Shown here one piece after another: positions 1 to 10,925 of a DNA stretch of 64,000 bases. Source of the stretch: Nematostella vectensis (Eukaryota > Cnidaria > Anthozoa > Actiniaria > Edwardsiidae); contig NC_064044.1 of NCBI RefSeq assembly GCF_932526225.1, forward strand, positions 16,123,453 through 16,187,452, given 5' to 3'. A program made the translations under genes and the position numbers. Within the stretch, counting starts at the first letter, position 1; every line of letters begins with the position of its first letter. The notes under the pieces were generated by a model. The model saw only the letters and a program-made list of their open reading frames with translations, was not told the origin of the DNA and made no database searches.

Positions 1-1590
1 AGAAACCCTGGATCTAACTATTCCAATGAAATAAATCTAAACCTCTAAAATAAATGTAATGGGAAAGAGACTTAGAAAGAAAATCCTAAAAAGAAAATAA
101 GTGAGAGTACTAAATGAAAATTACTAATTTAAAAATCAAATCTGTTCATTGATTTATTTTTGGTGTAGAGGGGAAATAGCAAAGAGCATCAATTGCATAA
201 AAATAGTCAACAGGGAGAAGAAAAAGGAAGAAATAAGACTCTTCTTTAAATGTTTGAAAAGAAAATATAATAACAATAATGTGATAATTATATTCAGTAC
301 TTTTCTAAAATATCCCCTTTCCCATTATCTTTAGGTTGATAGAAAACTGTTTTCTTTACAGATTTATTATTTAAAAAGCAAAAGTTTGTTTTTAGTTTTA
401 TATTATATAAGTATCTTGTTCTAAAAAAACCTATTGAGTGTGTATTGCTGAATCACATAGTAATGCCCTAGTCATTTGCGCCCCCTCCCTTATAGTCCCG
501 CAGAAGTCAGGGGTTAATGTGGGGTTTTAACCAGAATATGTCAAGAGGGGTGGTGGTATTGACTGTTTTTGACTCTTAACTTGGAAACAGGCTTTTATTA
601 AAGTTTAATCCCCCACCCTTCCCTGGGATCATGGGTGTGGGGGTATCAAATGACTAGTGAATAAGAACATCCTACTGTTCTCTTCAAGACATGGTTTTTA
701 ATTCGCATGTCTTCCAGTCTTTAGCATTCATCTTGGCCCTAAGGTAGTTCCTGGTTCATAAAAGAGTGAAAACAATTATTTATTATTTCTTTCAAAACAA
801 TCTTTTCATCAAGCCATTTATAATCTTACTAATTTTCCACAACTATTTGAAAAAAATAAAGACATGAGATGCAAGATGCAGACAATACATATTGAAAATA
901 GGGGTTGATTTTTTTATCCTCGGTAAGGAAAATTTCACTTGTAAGTTGATAAAGTTGCTGTATCTTCTAAGGATATGTATCTTCTTAGGACTAAAAGCAC
1001 AGGATATAAAGACACGAACGGTCTTCTTTAGCAGTATTCGACAAATGCAACACGATATTGGTTAGCCTTTATGAAATATCTCAACACAATCAATCTGCCC
1101 TGAAGAAGTCTTATTAAAGACGAAGATTTGGCAGAGTCGAATTCCAGTTTTTGGTGTATTGTATTTTATTCAACACAATAAAAATATAGATAAAACGAAG
1201 AATATCAAAACAAAAGCTGTTATGCTAAAATAATTTGATTACTAAGTTAAGTACTCGCATTCTCAAAGCATACAAAACTGTCATATCCTCAATAGACAAT
1301 ACAAATCGTCGTCCGAAACTCACCTTGCATTGTTTTTTTTTGTCGCTTTCTTGTGGTTGTGTTCGATTTTTAATGTGAACTGTTACTTGCTTAAATTTAC
1401 TAGCTAAAACCAGATAAATCTTGGCGTGAATGAATGTTAGTAGATCTCCTCTAGTTGACTTTATCCTTTTAAGGCACAAAATTTGAGGCAAAATAAATAA
1501 TCATCGCATAATCGACAAGAACTTTTTCCCTTGCTCCGTGCTTGTATTTAGTCGCCATTTCGGGGCCGGGTGGGGCCTGGGAGTCGCGCG
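1..1590. other. AT-rich stretch without a supportable gene
   Basis: Only short AT-rich ORFs with no recognisable motif are present. Apart from a possible small inverted-repeat element at 468-657, I see no coding signal. The minus-strand ORFs at 1,225-1,683 have no domain features and are treated as chance ORFs. Confidence 0.5.
468..657. repeat. possible 190-bp MITE-like element with 11-bp inverted ends
   Basis: The left end CTAGTCATTTG (468-478) is matched by its exact reverse complement at 647-657. Both ends continue into C-rich or G-rich tracts of similar composition. There is no ORF inside and no clear target-site duplication, so this could be a chance inverted repeat. Confidence 0.3.
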
Positions 1591-1595
1591 GCTGA

Positions 1596-1735
1596 TCTGA
1601 CTGGCTGACGGCTGGCTGGCGAGTGATACCACAGGGTACCCGCGCGATGACCACAAAAACCAAGTCGCATACCTATACCACATTTCTATGCCTATGGAGC
1701 TACGCGCGCGGCCTGCGGCCGCGCTTGGCTCCGCT
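1596..1735. repeat. CG-rich dispersed repeat, copy 1
   Basis: This segment contains GCGCGATGACCA and CTATGGAGCT followed by a CG-rich stretch. The reverse complement of 11,199-11,313 carries the same blocks in the same order, so the two are diverged copies of one dispersed repeat in opposite orientation. No polymerase III A/B boxes were recognised. Confidence 0.45.
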
Positions 1736-1823
1736 AAAATGCTGAATAAATTGTGCTCGCATTGAACATTTTTTGTGTTGACTGATTGTCCCCAATCGAT
1801 GGACTCAGGAGAGCCTCCTATTC

Positions 1824-4433
1824 TTTGAAGAATGTTTAACTATGCAGTTGGCGGTTTAAACTTCATCCTCTCTATATGATTATATACCTGTTTAGCCTTA
1901 AATTTTCCTATTTCGTATCTCTCATTACCTAACCGTAACAAACGTGCTGCTGGTTTAGACTGTCCTACCAAGCCAGGATTATCTATCAACTTATCTTTCC
2001 ATACTTTTGGAATAGCGTTACATAAAGATAACCAGTTAAAATACCTGTATCTGGGACACCTTTCTTTAAACATATCTGCCACTCAAAACGACCCACCTCA
2101 TTGCATAAATCTCTTACTGTGCGGATGCCACATTCATAAAAGGATCTAAAGAAAACAGACTTCCCCCCAATTTTATTATGCTTGTTATTCCACAGCACTT
2201 CATCCTCTAAATCCGAATCATTTATTGGGTTTGAAAACAGGCCCATATTCCAAACACTTCCTTATAATAACCGGATATATCGTCCGGAAGACGCTTTATA
2301 TCAAAATTGTCGCGTATAGTTCCCACACCTTCAATTATTTTTAAAAGGTATCTTGGTAAAACCTTATATGTTCTCTCCTCCTCATTTGACAACTTTAAAG
2401 CAAAAGTAACACGACTAGCTCTAATTGATTCAACGAAATCAGGAGCTCTCAAGCCACCATCATATTCACCTATAATTGTTGTGTATTTCACTTTGGGTTT
2501 TTTCGCTTTCAATATAAAGTCTTTCAGGGCTGTATCCACCTGCTTAATAAAATCTCCCCTAACACTTAATTTGGAGCACACATAATACAATTTAGAAAGC
2601 GCTAAACTTTTCAACACATGGATTCTTCCATAGAGTGTTTATGTCCGCAACTTCCAAACTTCTTACACGGAATTAAATCTCTCAAAATTGCGCTTAAAGT
2701 TATTTTCATCATACAGTCTCTCATTATATGAAAAATAAATCCCTAAAATTGTAATACCTTTTTGGTGAATATCTACCCACTTTACGCCTTGCCTTTTCCT
2801 ATCTTTATTTTTTGCGCCCAGCCATCCTGCTTCAGATTTTGTTAGATTTATTTTAAGCGACGAATAAGATTTAAAAATCCTTAGAAGCTCTAACAATTTC
2901 TAAATAATTCATATCTTTCAAAAATAAAATCGTCATTTTTATTTCAGACTTTCCGATTTTCAGGCCTTTTACCTCCGGAGATGACCTAACCATAATTGCT
3001 AATACCTCCAACACTAAGATAAATAAATACGGTGACACTGGATCTCCCTGTTTTGTTCCTATGCCTAGCTGGAAGAAGGTAGTAGCATGACCGTTATTCA
3101 AAATGGAGCTAACGTTATCTGTTAAAAGAACTTGAATCCACCTAATAAAATTCTCGCCAAAACCAAACTGTCTCAAGGTTGCATAGATAAAAGAGTGTTC
3201 TATAGAATCAAAAGCCTTTTCAAAATCGGCTGCAAACATTATGTACGATTCATTTCTATTTTTTACATAATTCATCACATCTTCTATAATTCTAATTGGT
3301 TCGTCTATCGTTATACCTTTAACAAATGCTGCCTGATCAGTGTGAATCAAGGATGGAAGAGTATCTACCAAACGATTGCATAGTACTTTGCTGCATATTT
3401 TAGAATCAACGTTTATCAGGCTTATAGGGCGCCAGGCATTAAGAGACCTTGTGTCCTTATTTGGTTTCTCCAACAATGTTACTATCATCTGCCGCTGGGT
3501 TGTACTTAGACTGCCTTGTGTAAAACCATGATTAAGAGATTTGACCAAATCTGTACCTAAGGCAGACCAAAACGCGATATAAAATTCTTTCGTTAGTCCA
3601 TCGACAACCGGAGTTCTCGACGCACCCATCTGGTTCAAGCTATTGAAACATTCAGTCACCGATAGAAGGCCTTCGCATTTATCCCTATGTGGTGCCTGAA
3701 GTCGCGGTATGTTTAGTTCCGACAAAAACGTAAGGCACTCCTCCTCTGTTTTTACACTTTTCCTTTCATATAGCCTGCTGAAATAACTCTGAAGATTTTG
3801 AAGGATATCTGCCTGCCCTGAAATTTCCTTACCATCTTCCACAATTTTTTTAATATGAGTTTTAGATTTGTTGCGTCTCTCCAAGGACAAAAAATACTTT
3901 GCGTTTTTTCCCCTAACTCGTGCCATTCAGCTTCCGGATAATTAAACCTTCTGTAATGTAATTACTGTAATTACTCAACTCATCCAAATTACGCAATGCT
4001 GTTTCATGCCTTTTTGATAGTTCATCGTTTTCAGTCCACCCAACTATGTTTTCAATAACTTTTAACTCCTCTTCTAATTCCCTGTAATTTTCCCGTCGTT
4101 TACGCGCCGATGTTTTCGAAAAACTAATACTAAATTTCCTTATCTTGTATTTCATAACCTCCCACTTTAATTGCGAATTATCAATTTCTTCTTCAACTAA
4201 CTCTTGTTTCCAAATATCTATGCATTTTGTTAACTCATTTACGTAACCACTGTTTTCTAATAAGAAATTATTAAATTTCCAAAAAGATGGCCCTCTTCTA
4301 ACGTTACCGTCAGCCTTAATCTAAGCCTTCTACTGTAACCGCCGAATGATCCGTCGAGGGTGCTGGGATAATATCGCACCTGTCAATAGATGATTGGAGG
4401 TCATCAGAGACAAACAGATAATCAAGTCTACGA
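1824..4433 (-). mobile_element. decayed L1/Tx1-type non-LTR retrotransposon
   Basis: On the minus strand, going 5' to 3', there is the tail of an APE-type endonuclease near 4,433-4,320 with a DHS variant of the SDH box. A linker (3,913-4,155), the reverse transcriptase (2,871-3,926) and its frame-shifted thumb and C-terminal remnants (2,663-2,896; 2,222-2,617; 1,986-2,246; 1,840-2,082) follow. The AWRPISL, ADFEKAFDS, NNG and GTKQGDPVSP blocks fit the L1/Tx1 group. It is 5' truncated where the adjacent microsatellite starts and carries several frameshifts, so it is a dead copy. Confidence 0.8.
2871..3926 (-). pseudogene. reverse transcriptase fragment of L1/Tx1-type LINE, catalytic box deleted
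   Basis: The 351-residue open segment spans RT motifs 0 to B. NAWRPISLIN, DQAAFVKG, AADFEKAFDS (motif A aspartate present) and TKQGDPVSPYLF (motif B) are visible. Motif C should read about MTIFADDMTLFLKD, but here MTI is followed directly by LFLKDMN. The FADD catalytic box is therefore missing without a frame change. The reading frame then breaks and resumes at 2,896. This is a non-functional remnant; there is no host role to infer. Confidence 0.8.
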
Positions 4434-4434
4434 T

Positions 4435-4480
<46 letters not shown>

Positions 4481-4484
4481 TAGA
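4435..4484. repeat. (GACA)n/(GATA)n microsatellite
   Basis: About twelve tetranucleotide units sit exactly between the two minus-strand LINEs, at the 3' end of the CR1/L2-like element. A simple-repeat 3' tail is typical of CR1/L2 elements, so this is probably the tail of that element. Confidence 0.85.
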
Positions 4485-4625
4485 TAGGTTTATTCAAAAA
4501 CTTTGCAACCCGAAGGTTGAATTACGTTATGTTACAAATAGTCAAATACTTAAAAATTCTAAAAATCTAAAATATGAATCTAAAATTACAGCTTGATCAA
4601 ATCTATACTGCGTTGATTTAAATAT

Positions 4626-5174
4626 CTAGTCGTAGAATTTAGTGGAGGCATTAAATAAAAAACTTTTTGCAAAACGTTGCGTGTTGGCTTTGATGGCAAA
4701 GACCCGCCTCTTCCTAATATTAATTCTAGAGTTCTGCTGAGGGAGCAGCCTATGTAGTTTGTGGTTTGGATTGACCATGACTTCGCTAAAGAGTTTGTTT
4801 GTTGCGGCCTCACGTCTTTCATGTAGTGTTGTGATATTAGAGACAAGTAATGCCTGTGCATAAGAGTCGTCTGGAAAAATTATTCTAAGCGCACGCTTCT
4901 GACATGACTCCAAATCTGCTGCTAGGTACTTGGGCAAACTATTATGAAATAGCGCGCATGCGTATTCTGTACATGGTCTAATGCAAGTTAGATAAAATAG
5001 AATGAGCTCCTTTGGTTTTACGTGGGCGCTCTTAAGCTGGCGTAGAAAGTAAAGGCGCTTATTTACCTTTTTGATAACTTCATCTACGTGGGCGTTCCAC
5101 TTTAGGTCACTCGAAAAGGTTACGCCTAAGATCTTAGCTTGTGAAACGCATTCCAGCTCAGTATTGTTAACCAT
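4626..5174 (-). pseudogene. C-terminal part of CR1/L2-type ORF2
   Basis: The 182-residue segment begins with KILGVTFSSDLKWNAHV, the conserved post-RT block of CR1/L2/Jockey elements. It continues with a helical region containing CTEYACALFH and LESCQKRALRII. It is out of frame with the upstream palm fragment, so the gene is broken. Confidence 0.75.
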
Positions 5175-5273
5175 TATTGGGTCGAATACGGGCGGAGATC
5201 GCGCAAAGGAGATTCGGAGCTCTTTGCATTTAGCTTCGTTTAACTCGAACTTATCTGAGGCTGCCTGATTGCC

Positions 5274-6247
5274 TTAGTCGTCCACCAGATGTTGTAGATT
5301 GCTGCTGGTCTGGCCCTTGTGGATTACTTCTGTGATGGTGGTATCGTCTACATATTTCCACAAGTCCACCTCAGTAATGGATAAGTCATTTATTATTATC
5401 GTGAACAGCCACGGACCCAGCTTCGTTCCTTGTGGGACACCAGATGGGATGGTGCCCCACTCTGAATAACAATCTTGGCAGAGTTTGACGCGCTGTCTCC
5501 GTGACGTGAGGAAGTCAACGATCCAGGCTGTTATAGTACTAGGTAGGTCGTACATCATCAGCTTTCGCACAAGGATGTGATGATCTATCAGATCGAAGGC
5601 CTTGCGGGAATCAAACAGGATGGTCCTGGCTGTAGCTCCGTTTCCGTCTGTCGCACTTAGCCAAGAATGATGCATGCTAATAAGCGCGTGAGTCGTGTTC
5701 GACCCCGGTACAGTCCCGAACTGATTAACATCGACCTTTTTCAGGACGGCAGGCTTGAGGTTCTGCTCGACTACGTAATCTTCTGCGAGCTTAGACAGCA
5801 CAGATGTTTGTTTACGTCAAGGACGGGTTTCTGCTTGGGGACTGGGGCGATGTCTGCATCTTTCCACGACTGAGGCAGCCTTGCCTCTTTAAAGGAGCAG
5901 TTAAGAATGTCGGTAACTGGCTCCGCTAGCAAGTCGGCCTTCTCCTTGAGAATCCAGCCTGGCATCCCGTCAGGTCCGCAAGCTTTGGAGGGGTTCAACT
6001 GGGTTGCCAGTTTCTTTAAGACCGATAGCTGGGAGACTTGGAGAGTGTACGCGTGTTCCTCTGACTCGGGGGTGAGGTGACATTTCTCTGAAAGGGGCTC
6101 AAATACATTCATCGGGCTCAGAAACGCTGTGTTGATGGTGTCAGCAATGTTCTTTAAGCAACCCGCCTCCTGACCACTTGCGATATGCTGGTACAAAAGG
6201 CCGGGGTCCTGGCTCCCAGGTGCGCTCATCCCGCCAAGTTTTTTCAC
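5274..6247 (-). pseudogene. reverse transcriptase of CR1/L2-type element, frameshifted
   Basis: Two overlapping reading frames (5,771-6,247 and 5,274-5,801) together cover RT motifs 1 to C. Motif A reads FDSRKAFDLIDHH, motif B GVPQGTKLGPWLF, and motif C YVDD is intact. A frameshift near 5,790 falls between motifs 2 and A, where the expected RPISLT block is disrupted. Confidence 0.75.
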
Positions 6248-6604
6248 CTCTCTCCATCAAGTGGACGGCTTAGATTCTTTCAAATGCTCCACCTTGGGAT
6301 CATAATATTTGGAGCGACAGGATTTCCTCTCTCGGTTTACGCGGTTTCGCAGCTTCCTGTACTGGTCTTGGCTTCCCTCAGCTAATGCTTTCTGGCGCGT
6401 CCGTATTAGTTTCTTCTTTCGCCGCGTTTTCTCAACTCGGACAACAAGTTTCCCGAGAGCTACTGAATCCTCGTTCCTTACGCTTGTTCATTAAAACACT
6501 TCTGTATACAAACTATTCTAGCGTTCCTTCGCGAAAGGCATGAGTTGGCGGACAGCCCTACAAAAACGCGTCTTCACGCTAAGGCCGCCATGTGCATTTC
6601 CGCC

Positions 6605-8361
6605 ATTGTAAAAAGGGTTTATTCACAGGTCGATTTCCCCAAATCTGGAATCATGAACGTGCAGGGGTAAACTAAAGGCTATCGGAAAACTAAAGTCTCA
6701 ATGCTATCTAGAGAATTCGGAGCGTGTGGTAGAGCCGCGAACATGGTGTATTAATGTGTAACTTGAGCACATTGTTCTAAACCCGATACCAATAGCGCAA
6801 GTAAAAAAAGACATATCCACAGGTCGTTTTCCCCAAATCTGGAATCTTGAGCCTGCAGGGGTGACTAAGGGCTATTAGAAAACTATAATCTCAATGCCAT
6901 CTATAGAATTCGGAGCGTGTGGTAGAGCCACGAACATTGTCAATTGATTTGTTACTTGAGCACCTTGTTCTAAACCCGATAAATACCAATGACGCAAAGT
7001 AAAAAAGGCATATCCACAGGTCGATTTCCCCAAATCTGGAATTATAAGCCTGCAGGGGTGACAAAATGCTATCGGAAAAGTATAGTCTCAATGCCATCTA
7101 TAGAATTCGGAGTGAGTGGTAGAGCCTCGAACATGGGGTATGGATGTGTAACTTCAGCATCTTGTTCTAAACCCGATAAATACCAATAGAGCAAAGTAAA
7201 AAAGGCATATCTATAGGTCGATTTTCCCAAATCTGGAATCATGAGCCTGCAAGGGTGATTGTAGGCTTTAGGAAAACTATTGTCTCAATGCCATGTATAG
7301 AATTCGGAGCGTGTGGTAGAGCCTCGAACGTAGGGTATTGATGTGTAACTTGAGCACCATGCTCTAAACCCGAGAAATACCAATAACGCAAAGTAAAAAA
7401 GGGCATATCCACAGGTCGATTTCCCCAAATCTGGAATAATAAACCTGCAGGGGTTACCAAAGGCTATCAGAAAACTATAGTCTCAATGCCATCTATAGAA
7501 TTCGGAGCGTATGGTAGAGCCGCGAACATAGGGTATTGATGTGTAACGTTAGCAACTTGTTCTAAACCCGAAAAATACCAAAAGCGCAAAGTAAAAAAGG
7601 CATATCTATAGGTCGATTTCCCCAAATCTGGAATCATGAGCCTGCAGGGGTGACTAAAGGCTATCGGAAAACTATAGTCTCAATGCCATCTATAGAATTC
7701 GGAGCGTGTGGTAGAGCCTCGAACATGGGGTATGGATGTGTAACTTCAGCATCTTGTTCGAAACCCGATAAATACCAATAGAGCAAAGTATATCTATAGG
7801 TCGATTTTCCCAAATCTGGAATCTTGAGCCAGCAGGGGTGACAAATGGCTATCAGAAAACTATAGTCTCAATACCATCTATAGAATTCAGAGCGAGTGGT
7901 AGAGCCACGAACATTGTCAATTGATTTGTAACTTGAGCACCTGGTTCTAAACCCGATAAATACCAATAGCGCAAAGTAAAATAAGACATATGCACAGGTC
8001 GTTTTCCCCAAATCTGGAATCTTGAGCTAGTAGGGGTGACTAATGGCTATCAGAAAACTATAGTATTAATGCCATCTATAGAATTCAGAGCGAGTGGTAG
8101 AGCCACGAACATTGTCAATTGATTTGTAACTTGAGCACCTTGTTCTAAACCCGATAAATACCAAAAGCGCAAAGTTAAAAAGGCATATCCACATGTCGAT
8201 TTCCCCAAATCTGGAATTATAAACCTGCAGGGGTAACAAAAGGCTATCGGAAAACTATAGTCTCAATGCCATCTATAGAATTCGGGGTGAGTGGTAGAGC
8301 CTCGAACATGGGGTATGGATGTGTAACTTCAGCATCTTGTTCTAAAACCGATAAATACCAG
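6605..8361. repeat. satellite array, about nine copies of a ~196-bp unit
   Basis: The landmark CCCAAATCTGGAAT recurs at roughly 196-bp spacing (near 6,636, 6,831, 7,028, 7,226, 7,422, 7,620, 7,807, 8,005 and 8,204). Each copy also carries a block containing TATAGAATTCGGAGCG and another containing CTAAACCCGATAAATACCA. Copies differ by a few percent and small indels. The array stops abruptly at 8,361, where the two-ORF module begins. The short ORFs inside are shadows. Confidence 0.85.
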
Positions 8362-8441
8362 CTTTCGCGCGATGGTACGGGTTTTGGCACGTCGGTCGCT
8401 TATTAAGGCTCACGTATGCGCAACAAAAACAGTTTCGACCC

Positions 8442-8915
8442 ATGGCAGAGGTCTCTTTTCCTAGCGAACGCCAGCACAGCGAAAAACAGAGAAAAAAGTA
8501 CTCTGCTAGCAGGGAAGGCTGGATGGGGGAAATGCGAGCTATCTTGAATGACTCCTCGTTACCGTTAGATGCGAAAATACGTCACTACAATCGAGTGTCA
8601 AACCAATACCTCAAATGGCTACAACAAGTCAAAGACGGTGGTAACACCAACAGAAGAACAAGAATACAAGCTAAACCAGCCCTTAACCTTCCTTCACCAC
8701 CAAGCAAAACACCAAGCTCAGTACCACCACAAGCAAAAGTAGACGAGACCCCTGTCCTACCATCACCACCCACCAACACACCAAGGCCATCACGCATACC
8801 AAGACTTAAACGAAGACGACTACAGACACCCACAAGAACAACGACACTTCCGCCTATTCACTCTCCACCCCAAGACCAACACCCAGGAAGGCAACTCCCA
8901 TGGGACCCTTTTTAA
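8442..8915 (+). CDS. small proline-rich protein with basic helical N-terminus (unrecognised)
   Basis: The 157-residue ORF starts at ATG in the context cccATGG. Residues 1-65 are charged and probably helical, including REGWMGEMRAILND and a short leucine/tyrosine-rich helix. Residues 66-157 are a low-complexity Pro/Thr/Ser tail with a basic patch near 118-127. AATAAA follows at about 8,969. I recall similar short helical segments in invertebrate transposon-associated proteins, but I cannot name a family. The gene is convergent with the minus-strand gene at 9,029, about 110 bases away, and both lie between short inverted 12-mers. It may belong to a transposon-like unit. Confidence 0.45.
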   Translation: MAEVSFPSERQHSEKQRKKYSASREGWMGEMRAILNDSSLPLDAKIRHYNRVSNQYLKWLQQVKDGGNTNRRTRIQAKPALNLPSPPSKTPSSVPPQAKVDETPVLPSPPTNTPRPSRIPRLKRRRLQTPTRTTTLPPIHSPPQDQHPGRQLPWDPF

Positions 8916-9028
8916 AGAAGCGAAAAAGACAATGTGCTGTTATGTGCAACATTCTCTCTTTAATAACAATAAAATGTTTTTACAAAAACCATAACGTGGT
9001 GTTCGTATATTCTTTTTACACAGTAGTC

Positions 9029-9626
9029 TCAAAATGGTGTTGGGGGTCTACTATACAATCTTTGTTTCTCCTTTTGCCACTTAGCAAACACATCGACTTC
9101 AGGGCAATGCATGGGAGTGGGCTCGGGTAAGTAAAAGTGATACCAACAAGTCTTAGCACTAATGTCCCATAAAAAGTCCATATGAGGTGTAATGGAGTCA
9201 AAATATGCCCATAATGCTTCGTATTTGGGGCAACCATACAGTTCCAAATTAACGTGGGGAATACCAAGCTCTTGCAGCACCTTGCGCTCACAGGATCCTC
9301 CCTTGTACGCTACGATTCCACCTTGACCATATAGGTCATACCACTCCTGGACGATACGGTTCAGTTCCTTGTGCGGTACGCTTGACCTGGGTGCAAGATC
9401 AAAGTTCATTTTCATGATGCGTCGATTAATGTAACGAGCAGATCTCTGGTCACTAGGCGAGAGTTCACGGAATTCGATGGGGAACGAAAAATGTTTACCT
9501 AAAATCAGGCACTCTATGCATTTTAATGTCCGAGTAACGGTTGATTGAATCCAGCGTACTCTCTGGAAAATCTTTTTCACAGCGTTCGTAAAAAAGCAAG
9601 GAATTTTTAGTCAAAAAGATTTCCAT
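9029..9626 (-). CDS. uncharacterised protein, possibly exonuclease-like, with an apparent frameshift
   Basis: The likely start is the ATG whose complement is 9,624-9,626. That frame (MEIFLTKNSLLFYERC...) runs to a stop at 9,495, while the rest of the protein is in another frame down to 9,029. Either one frameshift or a very short unseen intron near 9,500-9,530 joins them. The downstream part contains ARYINRRIMKMNFDL, GGIVAYKGGSCERKVL, VNLELYGCPKYE and a final HCPEVDVF motif. It resembles, from memory, uncharacterised invertebrate proteins sometimes related to DEDD-type exonucleases. I infer this weakly; the function is unknown. The expected length is near 195 residues. Confidence 0.5.
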
Positions 9627-9661
9627 AACAGCCTTTGCCGGTTCACATCGCTCAAGATGTG

Positions 9662-9673
9662 ATCGCGCGAAAG
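9662..9673. repeat. inverted 12-mer matching 8,362-8,373
   Basis: ATCGCGCGAAAG here is the exact reverse complement of CTTTCGCGCGAT at 8,362-8,373. The pair brackets both ORFs of the module, and the left copy lies right at the end of the satellite array. The 8-base core is itself palindromic, which weakens the case. It may be a terminal inverted repeat or a shared promoter element. Confidence 0.3.
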
Positions 9674-9679
9674 ACTCAT

Positions 9680-9708
9680 GTTGCTAGGAAACGTGAGCGC
9701 TAACCAAT
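9680..9708 (-). promoter_or_regulatory. X-box-like motif and CCAAT box upstream of the minus-strand gene
   Basis: GTTGCTAGGAAAC (9,680-9,692) resembles an RFX X-box, and CCAAT (9,704-9,708) follows. They lie about 55-80 bases upstream of the proposed start at 9,626 on the minus strand, a typical proximal-promoter distance. This assignment rests on motif resemblance only. Confidence 0.3.
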
Positions 9709-9770
9709 CAGAGGCCTATCTAAAAATAACTGGTTCTTCTAAAAATAGCTTTCACGGACGTCATCATTGG

Positions 9771-10925
9771 AACATACCCTAATACGGAGGATTCGTTCTC
9801 TTACATCATGGTCTCTTGGTATTAAAATATACCTCAGACGTGTCGAGACGTGTCGTGACTGTTGAAGATTGTAATAACTTAAAATGTGTGATAACTTAAA
9901 AGTTCAGTTACTAAATAAACATTACAACATTCTAAACGAATGGATACGAACTATTTGACTTTTGAGGGGACTGGGGGGCGATTTTGAAAAAAAAACCTAC
10001 AAGTAACGTTATGAAAAAAAATCCTGCACCATTCCTCATGCAAGAAAAGCGAAGTATGACTAAAAAAATATTGCCTATCATCAGGAGAAGAAGAAAAATC
10101 CCCCCCCTCTTATGTCCAAAATTTGATTTTTTTTTCACCATTTGCCAAAAGTTGAAAGAGTTCCTAAGCCTTAGCGACAAAAATACGAATAAAAATTCGA
10201 TTGCTTCGTATACTGAGAGGAAACACATAATTGAATAATTCAAAGAGAGCATGACGGACTCAATCTTCGACAACGGTTCAACGGTAGAGAGAACCGAGAA
10301 ACCGAAGTCGCTTAGCGTAAAAACCGGTTTCTCGCTAGTTGACGCTATTGCAGTAAGCGGTCTGTTTCTGGAGCTCACTTTACCCAGTGAACATTACCAC
10401 TGTTGTAAAACTACTTTCATGTACTCACCATCCATCCGGAGGAAGCCACGATTTCATTATTCTTTCTAAAACGTAAACTTACACGTGTTTTGAAAAGAAA
10501 ACTCTTTTGACCGATTACTTAGTCGAGATAAGAACTTCCTGTTATCACAGATATAGCGAGGCGATTTCTTATGATTGTTTTTTACTATACAATAAATATT
10601 TAAAAAACTGAATGTCATTATCAATAAGAATTCGAAAGAATGAATCTGCCCTTACCAAAGACCTCCTTTGTCGTTGATTCTTGCCTGAGTGAAGCTAGAA
10701 AGCGAGAACTTGGAGGTGATTGGTCGCATGTTCAAACCTGCCCGCGTCTCATTGGCTAATAAAATAATACCATGGAATGACTTCTTCGTCAACCGCCAAA
10801 AGGTTGAAATAAAAATCACGTGCATATAAATCAAAATGAGCCATAACCATCGTCCTTTTGGAGGATTACAAGTCTCATTTTGTTTATTGATTCCGGAATC
10901 CAGACAACCTGTCAAGGGGCGATAT
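9771..10925. other. intergenic stretch without a supportable gene
   Basis: The overlapping ORFs at 9,932-10,915 have no motif and no coding bias. No structured repeat was seen apart from A-rich and T-rich tracts. Confidence 0.4.

Larger units (their letters stand above)
4482..6500 (-). mobile_element. decayed CR1/L2-type non-LTR retrotransposon
   Basis: Minus-strand remnants run from a basic linker (about 6,500-6,250, interrupted by an in-frame stop), through the RT fingers (5,771-6,247) and palm (5,274-5,801), to the thumb and C-terminal region (4,626-5,174). The KACGPDGMPGWIL, SGVPQGTKLGPWLF and YVDDTT blocks identify a CR1/L2/Jockey-group RT. Frameshifts separate the parts and the endonuclease is missing, so it is 5' truncated and dead. 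Confidence 0.8.

Noticed and set aside
9932-10469. Overlapping ORFs on both strands, one with hydrophobic stretches
   Set aside because: They have no motif, no codon bias and no conserved context. The hydrophobicity comes from A/T-rich tracts.
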